Source: Archivesica marissinica (Eukaryota > Mollusca > Bivalvia > Venerida > Vesicomyidae). From it: a stretch of 64,000 bases of DNA. Shown here piece after piece: positions 10,613 through 22,290 of this stretch. The notes under the pieces are model-generated. The model worked only from the letters and a program-made list of their open reading frames with translations, was not told where the DNA came from and ran no database searches. The stretch covers positions 1,554,460-1,618,459 of the forward strand of contig CM026403.1 of assembly GCA_014843695.1 (NCBI GenBank), in the 5' to 3' direction. How positions within the stretch are numbered: the stretch's first letter is position 1; the number at the start of each line of letters is the position of its first letter. A program made the position numbers and the translations under genes.

Positions 10613-12585
10613 CTCCGTCAGTGGCCCAGTGTGTGGAGTCTCCGTCCGTGGCCGAGTGTGTGGAGTCTCCGTCCGTGGCTGAGTGTGTGGAGTCTCCGTC
10701 CGTGACCCAGTGTGTGGAGTCTCCGTCCATGGCCGAGTGTGTGGAGTCTCCGTCCGTGGCTGAGTGTGTGGAGTCTCCGTCCGTGGCCCAGTGTGTGGAG
10801 TCTCCGCCAGTGGCCCAGTGTGTGGAGTCTCCGTCCGTCGCCGAGTGTGTGGAGTCTCCGTCCGTGGCTGAGTGTGTGAAGTCTCCGTCAGTGGCCGAGT
10901 GTGTGGAGTCTCCGTCCGTGGCCCAGTGTGTGGAGTCTCCGTCCGTGGCGCAGTGTGTGGAGTATCCGTCCGTGGCCCAGTGTGTGGAGTCTCCGTCCGT
11001 GGCCCAGTGTGTGGAGTCTCCGTCCGTGACCGAGTGTGTGGAATCTCCGTCCGTGTCCGTGGCCCAGTATGTGGAGTCTCCGTCTGTGGCCCAGTGTGTG
11101 GAGTCTCCGTCTCCGTGGCCCAGTATGTGGAGTCTCCGTCCGTGGCCCAGTATGTGGAGTCGCCGTCCGTGGCCCAGTGTGTGGAGTCTCCGTCCGTGGC
11201 CCAGTGTGTTGAGTCTCCGTCCGTGGCCTCAGTGTGTGTAGTCTCCGTCCGTGGCCCAGTGTGTGTAGTCTCCGTCCGTGACCGAGTGTGTGGAATCTCC
11301 GTCAGTGGCCCAGTGTGTGGAGTCTCCGTCCGTGGCCGAGTGTGTGGAGTATCCGTCCGTGGACGAGTGTGCGTAGTCTCCGTCCGTGACCGAGTGGTGA
11401 AGTCTCCGTCTATGGCCGAGTGTGTGTAGTCCCCGTCCGTGACCGAGTGTGTGGAGTCACCGTCCGTGGCTGAGTGTGTGAAGTCTCCGTCCGTGGCCCA
11501 GTGTGTGGAGTCTCCGTCCGTGGCCCAGTGTGTGTAGTCTCCGTCCGTGACCGAGTGTGTGGAATCTCCGTCAGTGGCCCAGTGTGTGGAGTCTCCGTCC
11601 GTGGCTGAGTGTGTGAAGTCTCCGTCCGTGGCCGAGTGTGTGGAGTATCCGTCCGTGGACGAGTGTGTGTAGTCTCCGTCCGTGACCGAGTGGTGAAGTC
11701 TCCGTCTATGGCCGAGTGTGTGTAGTCCCCGTCCGTGGCCGAGTGTGTGGAGTCTCCGACCGTGGCTGAGTGTGTGAAGTCCCCGTCCGTGGCCCAGTGT
11801 ATGGAGTCCCCGTCCGTGGACGAGTGTGTGGAGTCTCCGTCCGTGGCCGAGTGTGTGGAGTATCCGTCCGTGGCCGAGTGTGTGGAGTCGCCGTCCGTGG
11901 CTGAGTGTGTGGAATCACCGTCCGTGGCCGAGTGTGTGGAATCTCCGTCCGTGGCTGAGTGTGTGGAATCTCCGTCCGTGGCCGAGTGTGTGGAATCTCC
12001 GTCCGTGGCCGAGTGCGTGGAATCTCCGTCCGTGGCCGAGTGTGTGGAGTCTCCGTCCGTGGCCGAGTGTGTGGAGTATCCGTCCGTGGCCGAGTGTGTG
12101 GAGTCTCCGTCCGTGGCCGAATATGTGGAGTGTCCGTCCGTGGCCGAGTGTGTGGAATCTCCGTCCGTGGCCGAGTGTGTGGAGTCTCCGTCAGTGGCCG
12201 AATGTGTGGAGTGTCCGTCCGTGGCCGAGTGTGTGGAGTCTCCGTCCGTGGCCGAATATGTGGAGTGTCCGTCCGTGGCCGAGTGTGTGGAATCTCCGTC
12301 CGTGGCCGAGTGTGTGGAGTCTCCGTCCGTGGCCGAATGTGTGGAGTGTCCGTCCGTGGCCGAGTGTGTGGAGTCTCCGTCCATGGCCGAGTGTGTGGAG
12401 TCTCCGTCCGTGGCCGAGTGTGTGGAGTCCCCGTCCGTGACCGAGTGTGGAGTCTCCGTCCGTGACCGAGTGTGTGGAGTATCCGTCCGTGGCCGAGTGT
12501 GTGGAGTATCCGTCCGTGGCCGAGTGTGGAGTCTCCCTCCGTGGCCGAGTGTGTAACCTCCGTCCGTGACCGAGTGCGTGTAAGC
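10613..12585 (+). repeat. 27-bp minisatellite array, about 73 units
   Basis: The unit is about tccgtggccgagtgtgtgga plus gtctccg, 27 bp, so frames stay open on both strands (405 codons on -, 273 on +) and give nonapeptide repeats. Variants (ccgagtgtg versus cccagtgtg; agtctcc versus agtatcc or aatctcc) are spatially clustered. A block near 11260-11430 recurs at 11540-11720, indicating segmental amplification. I do not regard any frame as a gene. Confidence 0.97.
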
Positions 12586-12779
12586 TCGATGCCTTGAACT
12601 CACTTGTCCCTCGGTTTCGAATAACATTTGGGGTGTCGAATTCTTTAAAATGAGGAAGCTAATGAGATAGCTTGTGGGCGGTCGATGGTTCTACACGGGT
12701 CTTCCTCCACCCATTCTAGCTGGAGGGTATGTAAAGCTTGAAATTCCAAGTAATGGAGTAAGGGCGATAACTCACATTT

Positions 12780-13040
12780 CTTCTTCTTCTTGTCGTTCGC
12801 GAATCACATGGACAAGCCGGCAGCAAACACGAAATGGGCCGTCCTCCTCAGATCCTTCCGGCAGCCATGTAACTTCGTCTGGAGAGAAGTTTCTGTTGGC
12901 CAGGTTGTTTTCCTCAGCCCATGAAGATTGGGACACTCCTGGAGGATGTGTTCTGCAGTCTGGTCCCCTACGTTGCAGCTGCAGGCAGTTGATGGAGCTA
13001 GTCCAAGCTTCTGACTCACGTTTAATAACAAACATAAGTA
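12780..13040 (-). pseudogene. Non-LTR retrotransposon C-terminal fragment with zinc-knuckle
   Basis: On the minus strand a 75-codon frame (12804-13031) reads CSCNVGDQTAEHILQECPNL then WPTETSLQTKLHGCRKDLRR and TAHFVFAAGL. The C-x-C...H...C pattern followed by a 'WP-ET' and 'DLRRTA-F' block is typical of the C-terminus of LINE polyproteins. The upstream reverse transcriptase is absent, and the first codons come from another frame. It is therefore a short, 5'-truncated and frameshifted relic. Which LINE clade it came from is uncertain. Confidence 0.6.
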
Positions 13041-13121
13041 TGTGTGAACTATAGTTGCGGATTAAGTTTTCGATAACGATTAAGTATGCATTTCTGCTTT
13101 ACTTATTCCGTAAATAGTCAT

Positions 13122-13362
13122 CCTCCGTGGTCGAATGGTTAAGGTCGCTGACCACTGTAACCTATCATCACTGATGGTCACGGGTTGGATCCCCTCTCAC
13201 ACCGTGTCTCTTTATATGATAAGGGTGGCTGTTTCTTACGGAGGTTAGTGCAGCAAGTACTGGTTAACCACTGGAGTCTGCACAGGAAAGGTTTTTGCTA
13301 GGTAAACTGCCCGTCGATCAAATGGGCAACCTGTAGCGACGTTAAATAAACTTAAATAAAAA
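13122..13362 (+). mobile_element. SINE family B, full-length
   Basis: The tRNA-like head (ccgtggtcgaatggttaagg...acgggttggatcccc) has a long segment between the anticodon arm and the B box, as in class II (Leu/Ser) tRNAs. The body contains ggttaaccactggagtctgc. The 3' end is gggcaacctgtagcgacg, then ttaaataaac, which is the tail of family A. Minus-strand relatives are at 49500-49737 and 54428-54690. Confidence 0.88.
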
Positions 13363-13374
13363 AGAACTTGAACC

Positions 13375-13461
13375 GATGGATTCCATCAGCAATGAGGTCT
13401 CGAGAGTGATTAATATAAGTTGCAAGAACTTGTTTCGCAATCGAGCTAAAATAAATGTGTA
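13375..13461 (+). mobile_element. SINE family D, 3' fragment
   Basis: Only the last 85 bp or so of family D is present, from gatggattccatcagcaatg through the taatataagttgcaag motif to tcgcaatcgagctaaaata. It lies directly after the family B SINE, so one may have landed in the other's tail. Confidence 0.85.
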
Positions 13462-13654
13462 GAATCTAAGCTAACTATTTGATTGGTTTGCAGAATATCT
13501 CGATATTGTAAACCAATCACCATCCACCAATAATAGCAACTGGAGAGGCGCTATATGACCCAAGCTGTTTAATGCGACTCTACGCCACCAAAGGAACGCA
13601 AACAACCCCATCTCAATACTCTGTTTGCAAAGTGTACATTATCTGATTTGATTA

Positions 13655-13738
13655 TACAGTCAAACCTGTCTTAAGCAACCAGCGAGTCTGGAAATTGGCT
13701 CCTTAATAGGGGCGAGCATTAACCAAGGGTTGACTGTA
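13655..13738. mobile_element. Short pogo-like MITE, 84 bp
   Basis: It begins tacagtcaaacctgtcttaa and ends aaccaagggttgactgta, so the CAGT-initiated ends are inverted. It is a short internally deleted relative of the copies at 7852, 56312 and 57609. Confidence 0.75.
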
Positions 13739-13768
13739 TACTCGTAATGGAGCAGTACTTGTTCCGGA

Positions 13769-13770
13769 AG

Positions 13771-13800
<30 letters not shown>
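13769..13800. repeat. (GAA)n microsatellite
   Basis: About ten uninterrupted GAA units. Confidence 0.97.
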
Positions 13801-13801
<1 letters not shown>

Positions 13802-14113
13802 TGACCCTACACCGTATTAAGATTGATTTTAGTGATCACTTTAGTTGTCAAACTTTCACAGTTGACGAAAATCAAGTATCCCATACCTGAGCTCAATCTA
13901 AATGCTGTCGTTTCGTGGCATATATGTGTAAGAACGGTTTCTTTGCTATAGTGTAGTATGGTGGCTGTTATGTGACCTTTGTCATTTCGTTGTCGCGCAG
14001 AATAAAAAATCGATAATTGTGTCTTTTTGCCATATTTCGTAGCATTACATTTGTACCTCGCGATGAAGTGACACATAGCCTACAACTGACTGTTCTAAGG
14101 CGATAGCAGTGTA

Positions 14114-14402
14114 CAGACGGATCAATAGCCCAGTGGTAACACGCTGGACTGGTAATCCAGGGATCGCAGGTTCGATCCCCCGTCTGACCCTAATAAAATT
14201 AACAGTCTTTCAGATGGGACGTTAAACCGAGGTCTCGTGTCGGTGCTATGCACCGTGCACGTAATAGAACCAGAGGACACTCTGGAATGGGTCTCTGTCT
14301 GTATCATGCACTATCCTCCAAAATCTAAATTGACTAATCTCTTCAGGAGGCGTCGCTCATATGGGCAACCGGTAGCGACGATAAATAAACGTAAAACACA
14401 CA
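14114..14402 (+). mobile_element. SINE family A, full-length, with unusually long flanking repeat
   Basis: A complete family A copy. The 55 bp or so before it (about 14059-14113: gcgatgaagtgacacatagc ... gatagcagtgt) recurs after it (about 14408-14476: gcgatgaagcgacacatttg ... gatggcagtgt) with several differences and a short internal repeat. That is far longer than the 10-14 bp duplications of its siblings. Confidence 0.9.
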
Positions 14403-14749
14403 CAATTGCGATGAAGCGACACATTTGCGAGAAGCGACACATAACCTACAATTGACTGATCTAAAACGATGGCAGTGTTTTCTATTGTATCATACCAATT
14501 TCAATACACGCATGCTACATACGGTTTCATTAGACACGTATCTTCCGAATCCGTATTTTGATTAGTTCATCGCTGAATGAATTTACCAGATATCTAAACA
14601 GTTCGTTTTTATAGAAGCATGTTATATCCGGTTGTAGCGTATATCTAATGACATCATTTAGAACTATGCAACAAAGAATCTTCTGGATTATTGATTCATT
14701 TCGAGTCATTTATTGTAGTTTTATTACCAGATGGATTAAGACGTCGGAC

Positions 14750-14986
14750 GTCGTGATAGCGCAGTAGTAGCGCGTTTGCTTCATGTTCGAAATAATCCGG
14801 CCCAGAGTTGGAACGCAGCTGTAGCCGTTACGATTGTGTCATTAGGCAGGGCATTTAAATTCCACATGCCTCTTCTCTCTCCCTCGTGGCGACAGATTAC
14901 ATCAGGTATGGGGTTCTCGAGGGTGACTAATATAAGTTGTAAGAACTTGTTTCGCAATCGAGCTCAAATAAATGTGTATAAACTAA
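14750..14986 (+). mobile_element. SINE family D, full-length
   Basis: The head gtcgtgatagcgcagtagta, the body, and the taatataagttgtaagaact and tcgcaatcgagctcaaata tail match the copy at 8145-8357. An open frame over it (14776-15000) is incidental. Confidence 0.87.
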
Positions 14987-15069
14987 GACGTCAAATGTAA
15001 TGCCAAATATGATTAATATGCGTCTACTTAACAGATATCGTTAGGAACTACCAAATAATTGTTATTTGT

Positions 15070-15325
15070 TATTTATTGAGAGTTGGGCCTTGTGCTGTGA
15101 CCAAGTGGTGATGGTCATTGATTTCAAACCACTTTTCCATCTCCTCGATGTAGGTTAGCATCCCACTGGTGTCTAATTGATTCACGTGAGAAAGCTATCA
15201 GGTTGGCTTGTGGGAGGTAGGTGGTTCTATGCTGTACCAGCCAGTGCCTAGAGAGTCGTCATGTGACCTAAGCTGTTGCTGCGACTGTAACCCCCACCCA
15301 CAAATCAAACAAACAAACAATTTGT
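15070..15325 (+). mobile_element. Possible further SINE-like repeat (family K)
   Basis: The segment starts like a class II tRNA head (gctgtgaccaagtggtgatgg) and carries ggcttgtgggaggtaggtgg and tgtgacctaagctgttgctg. Pieces of the same sequence recur at 12650-12720 (gcttgtgggcggtcgatggt) and 13550-13590 (atgacccaagctgtttaatg). It is dispersed and tRNA-headed, but I cannot define its ends. Confidence 0.5.
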
Positions 15326-15675
15326 GTGTGTTGTCCCTGCATTGCGGTGTGTTTTATAATACGTCACGTGACTCATCAATGTAATATTCCCATAGTCGAT
15401 AATATTTACTCTTCGTCCCCGAGAGATACTATTGACCGGTCAATATTCCGGTAATATTGACCTATCTTTGGCTTACTGTCTGAATCAGTAAAACGCTCAT
15501 TGGGATATTGCTAAATACATAGGCATAACTTAATAAGTAGACGCTTATAGAATATATGCATATATACAAGGTTTTTTATATTTGTTGTGCTCTGTATACA
15601 GCCAACTACTCGGAGATTATCTAAATAGATTTACTGAGACGAGTCATCTCGAATATTTATTGTTTGTGTTTGTTT

Positions 15676-15959
15676 GTGTTTTACGTTTATTTATCGTCGC
15701 TACCGGTTACCCATTTGAGCGACGCCTCCTGAAGAGATTATTCATTTAGATTTTTGGAGGATAGAGTATGATGGGATGAGTCCCATTCCAGAGTCTCCTC
15801 TGATTCTTTTACGTGCACGGTGTACAGCACCGACACGAGATCTCTGTTTAAAGTCCCATCTGAAAGACTGTTAATTGTATTAGGGTCAGACGGGGGATCG
15901 AACATGCGATCCTTGGATTACCAGTTCAGCGTGTTACCACTGGACTACAGATCCGTCTG
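15676..15959 (-). mobile_element. SINE family A, full-length
   Basis: Minus-strand copy: the tail (tgttttacgtttatttatcg) lies at low coordinates and the head, ending agatccgtctg, at 15959. It is diverged, for example cagtt in place of cagtc in the anticodon stem. Confidence 0.92.
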
Positions 15960-16055
15960 CGGCCAGTTTTCTTTTAAAATACTTGTACCTTGGATTGGTA
16001 TAGTCAAATAAAGTTTCCATTACTGGGTGTGCGCATATATATATTATAAATTTCT

Positions 16056-16449
16056 GGATGGCAAAGAATTTTCGACCGACCGAATATTCGAATACTATTC
16101 CAGTATTCGAATATTCGGGAAGAAATTTGATATTGTCCTCAAAAATGCCACTCGCTCAGTCACACGTTTGGAAACGCTTGACTCGCTCTGAGAATAAGAA
16201 AACTGTAAAAAAATCTAAGTAATCTATGCAAATTGGATATACCATATTCGGGTACAATATCAATCTCAATAATCATTTGAAGAAGATGACGTTTACGCGT
16301 AAAACAGAAATCAGTTTAGTTTGGCAATGTTTATAAGAGTTTGGGTGATTTTGAAATTTTGATAGAATTCTACCAAATATTCAAATATTCGATTAGCTTC
16401 CCAACCGAATATTCGAATAGTTTAATGATTATTCGTTGCCATCCCTAAA
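16056..16449. mobile_element. MITE with ggatggcaacgaat-type inverted ends
   Basis: The left end (ggatggcaaagaattttcga) and right end (attattcgttgccatcccta) are inverted repeats, and the subterminal DNA is rich in gaatattcgaa motifs in both orientations. About 390 bp without coding potential. A fragment of the left end is at 39360-39452 (agggatggcaacgaacattc). It could be hAT-derived, but I cannot confirm an 8-bp target duplication. Confidence 0.65.
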
Positions 16450-17980
16450 ATTTAAAATATACATATTGTCGGGGTGATATTTTCCATATGGCCCACTCAG
16501 GAATGCAATATTTATATAGTATATCACGCAAACCAGAGACGGGTTTCATAATACTATAACTAAGGTATGTCACAAATCAAACTAACGGAATATGCGTTGG
16601 GGTGAATATTTCAAGAACCGATGTATACAACTGAATTGCCATATGGCATGTACATGCCTACTTATTCCCTATTTCTATCTCAGAAACTGTAACAATATCT
16701 AACCTTCCACATAAACAAAAACATAAATGTCATTCATCATTTATGTCTGTAGAGAAAAATAAATTCTATGAAGTAATATCTACAATACAGATATCTAGAC
16801 GAGTAGAGGCATATTCAAGTGTATAATAAATTTGTGAAACAAGATCCGGAAGAGTAATAAATAGTGACATTTTCTAAATTGTCTTGGTAAACGGAAATGT
16901 CTTCTAATACTGGCAGTATCGTATTTGCACACATTTAAAACATTGTAAATAGACAGCTTTCTGATTTAAATCGAAATAAGACCAACAAAAGATTAATCCA
17001 GATGTGGTATGGTATATATCATAAAATACGTGCATTGTGAAAAGTGAATTACATTATTGATTTCAGATGATGTTAGGCGAGATGTTTTCCGGATCAACAC
17101 AGACATGTGGGAATACTTAAGAGTGTAAACTGTTCAAGAAAACACCATGTTAACCTATATGGATTGGAAGAAGCAATCGTTGACATCATAAACAAGGCTA
17201 TTATGATATTCTGATCTACTCAGATTGTATTGCTCTTTGACATATTTTTACACAAATATAAATTATGACAATGAAATCAAAAAGCAAAAGGGTTGGGCAC
17301 ATTTTGTTGTTGTTGCGGTCGTGTCCGATCCAAATGCTGCATCTCAGGCTATTGACGTTGATTTGAGAGTTATACTTGGATTGTTTGTGAAAACACAGTA
17401 GCATCAAAACAGATTATGTTTGTCGAAGGCGGGTTACTGAATTTAAAGTTATCAGAACATAGCCTAATATCTATTTTATCTTGATCAAAAACTGAAATAT
17501 TCGGATCAAAAACAGAAGTTTTAGCGAATGAACTATCTATGTGGTTATTTCCATGCATCCGAGTTCCAAGCAATGTTTATTCGACGTTACATTAAAGCGA
17601 TATTTCGTTTACAAGTACCGCTCAATATGTAAACGTCGGGGATAGTACACTACCTTGATACATGATATTTTAGAAACGTTTCTTTTGTCATACAATTAGT
17701 CTATTTTTCTCATTCTGGGTTTATTCTCATTTGTGTTTTAGTTGGTATTTTTAGAGATAACTTATCAGTAAAATACACAAGGGACTGCTTTTGAAACATG
17801 GCCATTACGTTTTATATGTAGCCAATAATAACAGAGAAACCATACATGGCAACGTAATCCCCTCTGAATTACAACTGGAACAAAGTACATACGTCAAAGC
17901 TATCTCCGTATGCACAGCGTGATGGAAGTGAGCAAGCACCACCGGGGTAGACACATCCAAATATAACAAAAATTGGTAGT
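16450..17980. other. No gene seen
   Basis: 1.5 kb of AT-rich sequence. Short minus-strand frames at 17216-17407 and 17370-17573 have no recognisable domain or splice context. I see no repeat family. Confidence 0.55.
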
Positions 17981-18575
17981 GTCGGTTACTACGCGATCAA
18001 TGGCCTGAATAGTGAAGGTAATGGTCACTAGTAGTCTCTAAAGCAAAATGATCTGGTCGGTTACTACGCGATCAAGGGCATGAATAGTGAAGGTAATGGT
18101 CACTAGTAGTCTCTAAAGCAAAATGATCTGGTCGGTTACTACGCGATCAAGGGCATGAATAGTGAAGGTAATGGTCACTAGTAGTCTCTAAAGCAAAATG
18201 ATCTGGTCGGTTACTACGCGATCAAGGGCATGAATAGTGAAGGTAATGGTCACTAGTAGTCTCTAAAGCAAAATGATCTGGTCGGTTACTACGCGATCAA
18301 GGGCATGAATAGTGAAGGTAATGGTCACTAGTAGTCTCTAAAGCAACATGATCTGGTCGGTTACTACGCGATCAAGGGCATGAATAGTGAAGGTACATGG
18401 TCACTAGTAGTCTCTAAAGCAACATGATCTGGTCGGTTACTACGCGATCAAGGGCATGAATAGTGAAGGTACATGGTCACTAGTAGTCTCTAAAGCAAAA
18501 TGATCTGGTCGGTTACTACGCGATCAAGGGCATGAATAGTGAAGGTAAAGGTCACTAGTAGTCTCTAAAGCAAAG
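17981..18575. repeat. 75-bp tandem repeat, 8 units
   Basis: Units start with gtcggttactacgcgatcaa at 17981, 18056, 18131, 18206, 18281, 18356 and about 18432 and 18508. The units are nearly identical. The sixth and seventh carry a one-base insertion (ggtacatgg). Homogeneity suggests recent expansion. Confidence 0.95.
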
Positions 18576-18805
18576 ATCAGATTCGTAAACTTAGCGACCA
18601 CACATTCACCGATCTAACGAGAATGGAGTTTCGTTCAGTTCAGCATCGTGCTGTGCTATTAATTGTATTCGGTGACGACAAAGTCTCGTCCGATTTAGAG
18701 ACACGATACCTCCGATTGGACAGGTGGGCTTCTTTCTTACAACACAAAGGAGAAAAAACAAAAAAAAAAGAAAAAAAAAAAGCAAAAGAGGACTTGTTTT
18801 TGGCT

Positions 18806-19805
18806 NNNNNNNNNNNNNNNNNNNNNNNNNNNNNNNNNNNNNNNNNNNNNNNNNNNNNNNNNNNNNNNNNNNNNNNNNNNNNNNNNNNNNNNNNNNNNNN
18901 NNNNNNNNNNNNNNNNNNNNNNNNNNNNNNNNNNNNNNNNNNNNNNNNNNNNNNNNNNNNNNNNNNNNNNNNNNNNNNNNNNNNNNNNNNNNNNNNNNNN
19001 NNNNNNNNNNNNNNNNNNNNNNNNNNNNNNNNNNNNNNNNNNNNNNNNNNNNNNNNNNNNNNNNNNNNNNNNNNNNNNNNNNNNNNNNNNNNNNNNNNNN
19101 NNNNNNNNNNNNNNNNNNNNNNNNNNNNNNNNNNNNNNNNNNNNNNNNNNNNNNNNNNNNNNNNNNNNNNNNNNNNNNNNNNNNNNNNNNNNNNNNNNNN
19201 NNNNNNNNNNNNNNNNNNNNNNNNNNNNNNNNNNNNNNNNNNNNNNNNNNNNNNNNNNNNNNNNNNNNNNNNNNNNNNNNNNNNNNNNNNNNNNNNNNNN
19301 NNNNNNNNNNNNNNNNNNNNNNNNNNNNNNNNNNNNNNNNNNNNNNNNNNNNNNNNNNNNNNNNNNNNNNNNNNNNNNNNNNNNNNNNNNNNNNNNNNNN
19401 NNNNNNNNNNNNNNNNNNNNNNNNNNNNNNNNNNNNNNNNNNNNNNNNNNNNNNNNNNNNNNNNNNNNNNNNNNNNNNNNNNNNNNNNNNNNNNNNNNNN
19501 NNNNNNNNNNNNNNNNNNNNNNNNNNNNNNNNNNNNNNNNNNNNNNNNNNNNNNNNNNNNNNNNNNNNNNNNNNNNNNNNNNNNNNNNNNNNNNNNNNNN
19601 NNNNNNNNNNNNNNNNNNNNNNNNNNNNNNNNNNNNNNNNNNNNNNNNNNNNNNNNNNNNNNNNNNNNNNNNNNNNNNNNNNNNNNNNNNNNNNNNNNNN
19701 NNNNNNNNNNNNNNNNNNNNNNNNNNNNNNNNNNNNNNNNNNNNNNNNNNNNNNNNNNNNNNNNNNNNNNNNNNNNNNNNNNNNNNNNNNNNNNNNNNNN
19801 NNNNN
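18806..19805. other. Assembly gap, 1,000 N
   Basis: Exactly 1,000 undetermined bases, probably a fixed-size placeholder. The left flank is an A-rich homopolymer-like stretch (18752-18790) and the right flank is mid-array in a 35-bp repeat, so the true gap probably contains more of that array. Open frames drawn across the gap are meaningless. Confidence 0.98.
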
Positions 19806-20513
19806 AATATAGAGTGGGGAGTTGTTGATGGACACGTTGCAATATAGAGTGGGGAGTTGTTGATGGACACGTTGCAATATAGAGTGGGGAGTTGTTGATG
19901 GACACGTTGCAATATAGAGTGCGGAGTTGTTGATGGACACGTTGTAATATAGAGTGGGGAGTTGTTGATGGACACGTTGCAATATAGAGTGGGAGTTGTG
20001 ATGGACACGTTGCAATATAGAGTGCGGAGTTGTTGATGACACGTTGTAATATAGAGTGGGATTGGTGATGGACACGTTGTAATATAGAGTGGGGAGTTGG
20101 TGATGGACACGTTGCAATATAGAGTGCGGAGTTGGTGATGGACACGTTGCAATATAGAGTGGGGAGTTGTGATGGACACGTTGCAATATAAGTGCGGAGT
20201 TGGTGATGGACACGTTGCAATATAGAGTGCGGAGTTGTTGATGGACACGTTACAATATAGAGTGCGGAGTTGTTGATGGACACGTTACAATATAGAGTGC
20301 GGAGTTGTTGATGGACACGTTACAATATAGAGTGCGGAGTTGTTGATGGACACGTTACAATATAGAGTGCGGAGTTGTTGATGGACACGTTATAATATAG
20401 AGTGCGGAGTTGGTGATGGACACGTTTCAATATAGAGTGCGGAGTTGGTGATGGACACGTTGCAATATAGAGTGCGGAGTTGGTGATGGACACGTTGCAA
20501 TATAGAGTGGGGA
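19806..20513. repeat. 35-bp minisatellite, about 20 units, left end in gap
   Basis: The unit is aatatagagtgcggagttgt then tgatggacacgttgc. Variants are gtggggagt versus gtgcggagt and gttgc versus gttac. Near the gap (about 19980-20190) several units have single-base deletions; further right they are regular. Confidence 0.96.
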
Positions 20514-20807
20514 GTGTGGTTGGACTGTCAGACTGAACTATTTCATCTACTAATAATCTCGATGCCACAGTACTTATTGCAAAGTACTTCTCAAATATAT
20601 GTAAAATATATATTATATAACCAGTACGACCAGCCTGATGGTAGCCCTGCTGTGCCCGATGTTAAAACACTTTTCTCAGATTTCAAGCTCAAGTTCAAAT
20701 GAGTTGATAGGTTGATTCTAAGTTCTACTGCCAGCTGAACCAATCAGAAGCTTGAGTCTTAGAGAGGAGAAAGGTTTTATAACCTCGAGGCATGAAGTCA
20801 TTATTGG

Positions 20808-21100
20808 TGGGTCTGTAGTCCAGTGGTAACACTCTGGACTGGTAATTCAGGGATCGCAAGTTCGATCCCCCGTCTGACCATAATAAAATTAACAGTCTTT
20901 CAGTTGGGACATTAAACCGAGGTATCGTGTCGGTGATGTACGGCTTGCACGTAAAGGAACCAGAGGAGACTCTGGAATGGGTCTCTGTCTGTATCATTGC
21001 ACTATCCTCCAATATTCTAAAATGACTAATATCTTCAGAAGGCGTCGCTCATGTGGGCAACCGGTAGCGACGATAAATAAACGTAAAACACATACACATA
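20808..21100 (+). mobile_element. SINE family A, full-length
   Basis: Family A with a slightly altered start (gtgggtctgtagtccagtgg) and a normal tail. Direct repeats of attattgg flank it (about 20799 and 21100). Confidence 0.9.
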
Positions 21101-21511
21101 TTATTGGATTTTGGGTCAGTAGTGAGTTGGCACATTTCATATTACTTAATACACTAAAGCCAGCGTAGAGGGTCCTTGTCAAATCGCTCTACGGCTGGGG
21201 AGGAGATGTCGTTCATGATGCACGGTGTAACCTTCTTCGGATAACACGATTGTATCCGAGTTGGATCTAACATTCACACCAATCCATTCCAATGCCAGCA
21301 TAATTGACCAAGTGATTCGGTAGAAGTCGAAACTATAGATAATTAATATGGCGGCCATTGTAAAGGCCAGTATAATTTTAATTATTAGTTGCCAGCGTGT
21401 TTCCACGCCCGGTTTCCGAGATATATCCTTAAACAAAAGTGTGGGATATTACATAGATCAAACGCATGACCTATCGAATCAATTTATAGTTTATGACCAG
21501 CATGATGTAGG
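21101..21511. other. No supported gene; one hydrophobic open frame
   Basis: A minus-strand frame at 21179-21436 (85 codons) contains a hydrophobic stretch (IIKIILAFTMAAILIIYSF) that could be a membrane segment. It has no recognised homologue and no clear splice sites, so I leave it uncalled. Confidence 0.4.
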
Positions 21512-21762
21512 CTGTCCGATTAGCGCAATGGTTAGTGTGCTCGCTTCTCACCAATGCAACCCAGGTTCGATCCTCGGACCGGGAAGCATGTGAGATGGTA
21601 CGGTGGTCGCCAGATCGGAAAGGTGGTGTTCTCCGGGTACTCCGGTTTCCTCCCAAACGAATGACTACATTTACGATTTCATCCGCGCCAACGAGAGTGA
21701 GTAATATAGGTTGTTAAAACTTGCTTCGCAATCATTGTAAAAGAAATAAAGTTTAATGTGTT
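21512..21762 (+). mobile_element. SINE family C, full-length (reference copy)
   Basis: The tRNA-like head has an A box (ttagcgcaatggttagtgtg), ctcgcttctcaccaatgcaa, and a B box (ggttcgatcctc). The body includes ctccgggtactccggtttcc and catccgcgccaacgagagtg. The 3' end taatataggttgttaaaact, cttcgcaatcattgtaaaag is the tail also used by family D. Confidence 0.9.
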
Positions 21763-21985
21763 AACTGACTGTGTCCGCTGCAACTCGGGAAATGTTGACT
21801 TTCAGCGCCCATGCAACTTTATGTATTCCGGCCGTGGCACCACTTCCAGTGAACACAACCAGATCGTCGGTGTTAGTATTCGTACATCGCTTTATTATAT
21901 TTCTAGAAATATGACGATAAACCTAATTAAATTCCATTTAATGTTAATACAAAATACTGTACACGAATAAGTTTATAATAATATA

Positions 21986-22290
21986 CACACATACACACAC
22001 ATACACATATACACAGACACACATACACACATACACACAGGCACACAGTCACACATACACACATACACACATACACACACATACACAGACACACATACAC
22101 ACACATACACAGACACACATACACACATACACACATAACACATACACACATACACACAAATACACATACACACATACACACATATACACATATACACACA
22201 TATACACATATACACAGACACACATACACACATACACACAGGCACACAGCCACACATATACACAGACACGCATACACAACACACATACAC
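21986..22290. repeat. (CA)/(CATA) microsatellite
   Basis: About 300 bp of interspersed acacac, atacacac and agacacac units. The long minus-strand cysteine/valine-rich frames over it (116 and 121 codons) are products of the repeat. Confidence 0.97.

Noticed and set aside
10621..12627. Long frames of nonapeptide repeats on both strands as threonine/serine-rich or cysteine-containing proteins
   Set aside because: Products of the 27-bp minisatellite; open in several frames on both strands at once.
12674..13054. 126-codon plus-strand frame
   Set aside because: It is antisense to the LINE C-terminal fragment, whose zinc-knuckle reads on the minus strand.
18606..20283. Frames of 360-547 codons across the N run
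   Set aside because: They consist mostly of undetermined residues and 35-bp array sequence.
21179..21436. Minus-strand 85-codon frame with a hydrophobic segment as a membrane-protein exon
   Set aside because: No clear splice sites, no recognised homology, and part of its 5' sequence is ordinary AT-rich DNA; a chance frame is as likely.
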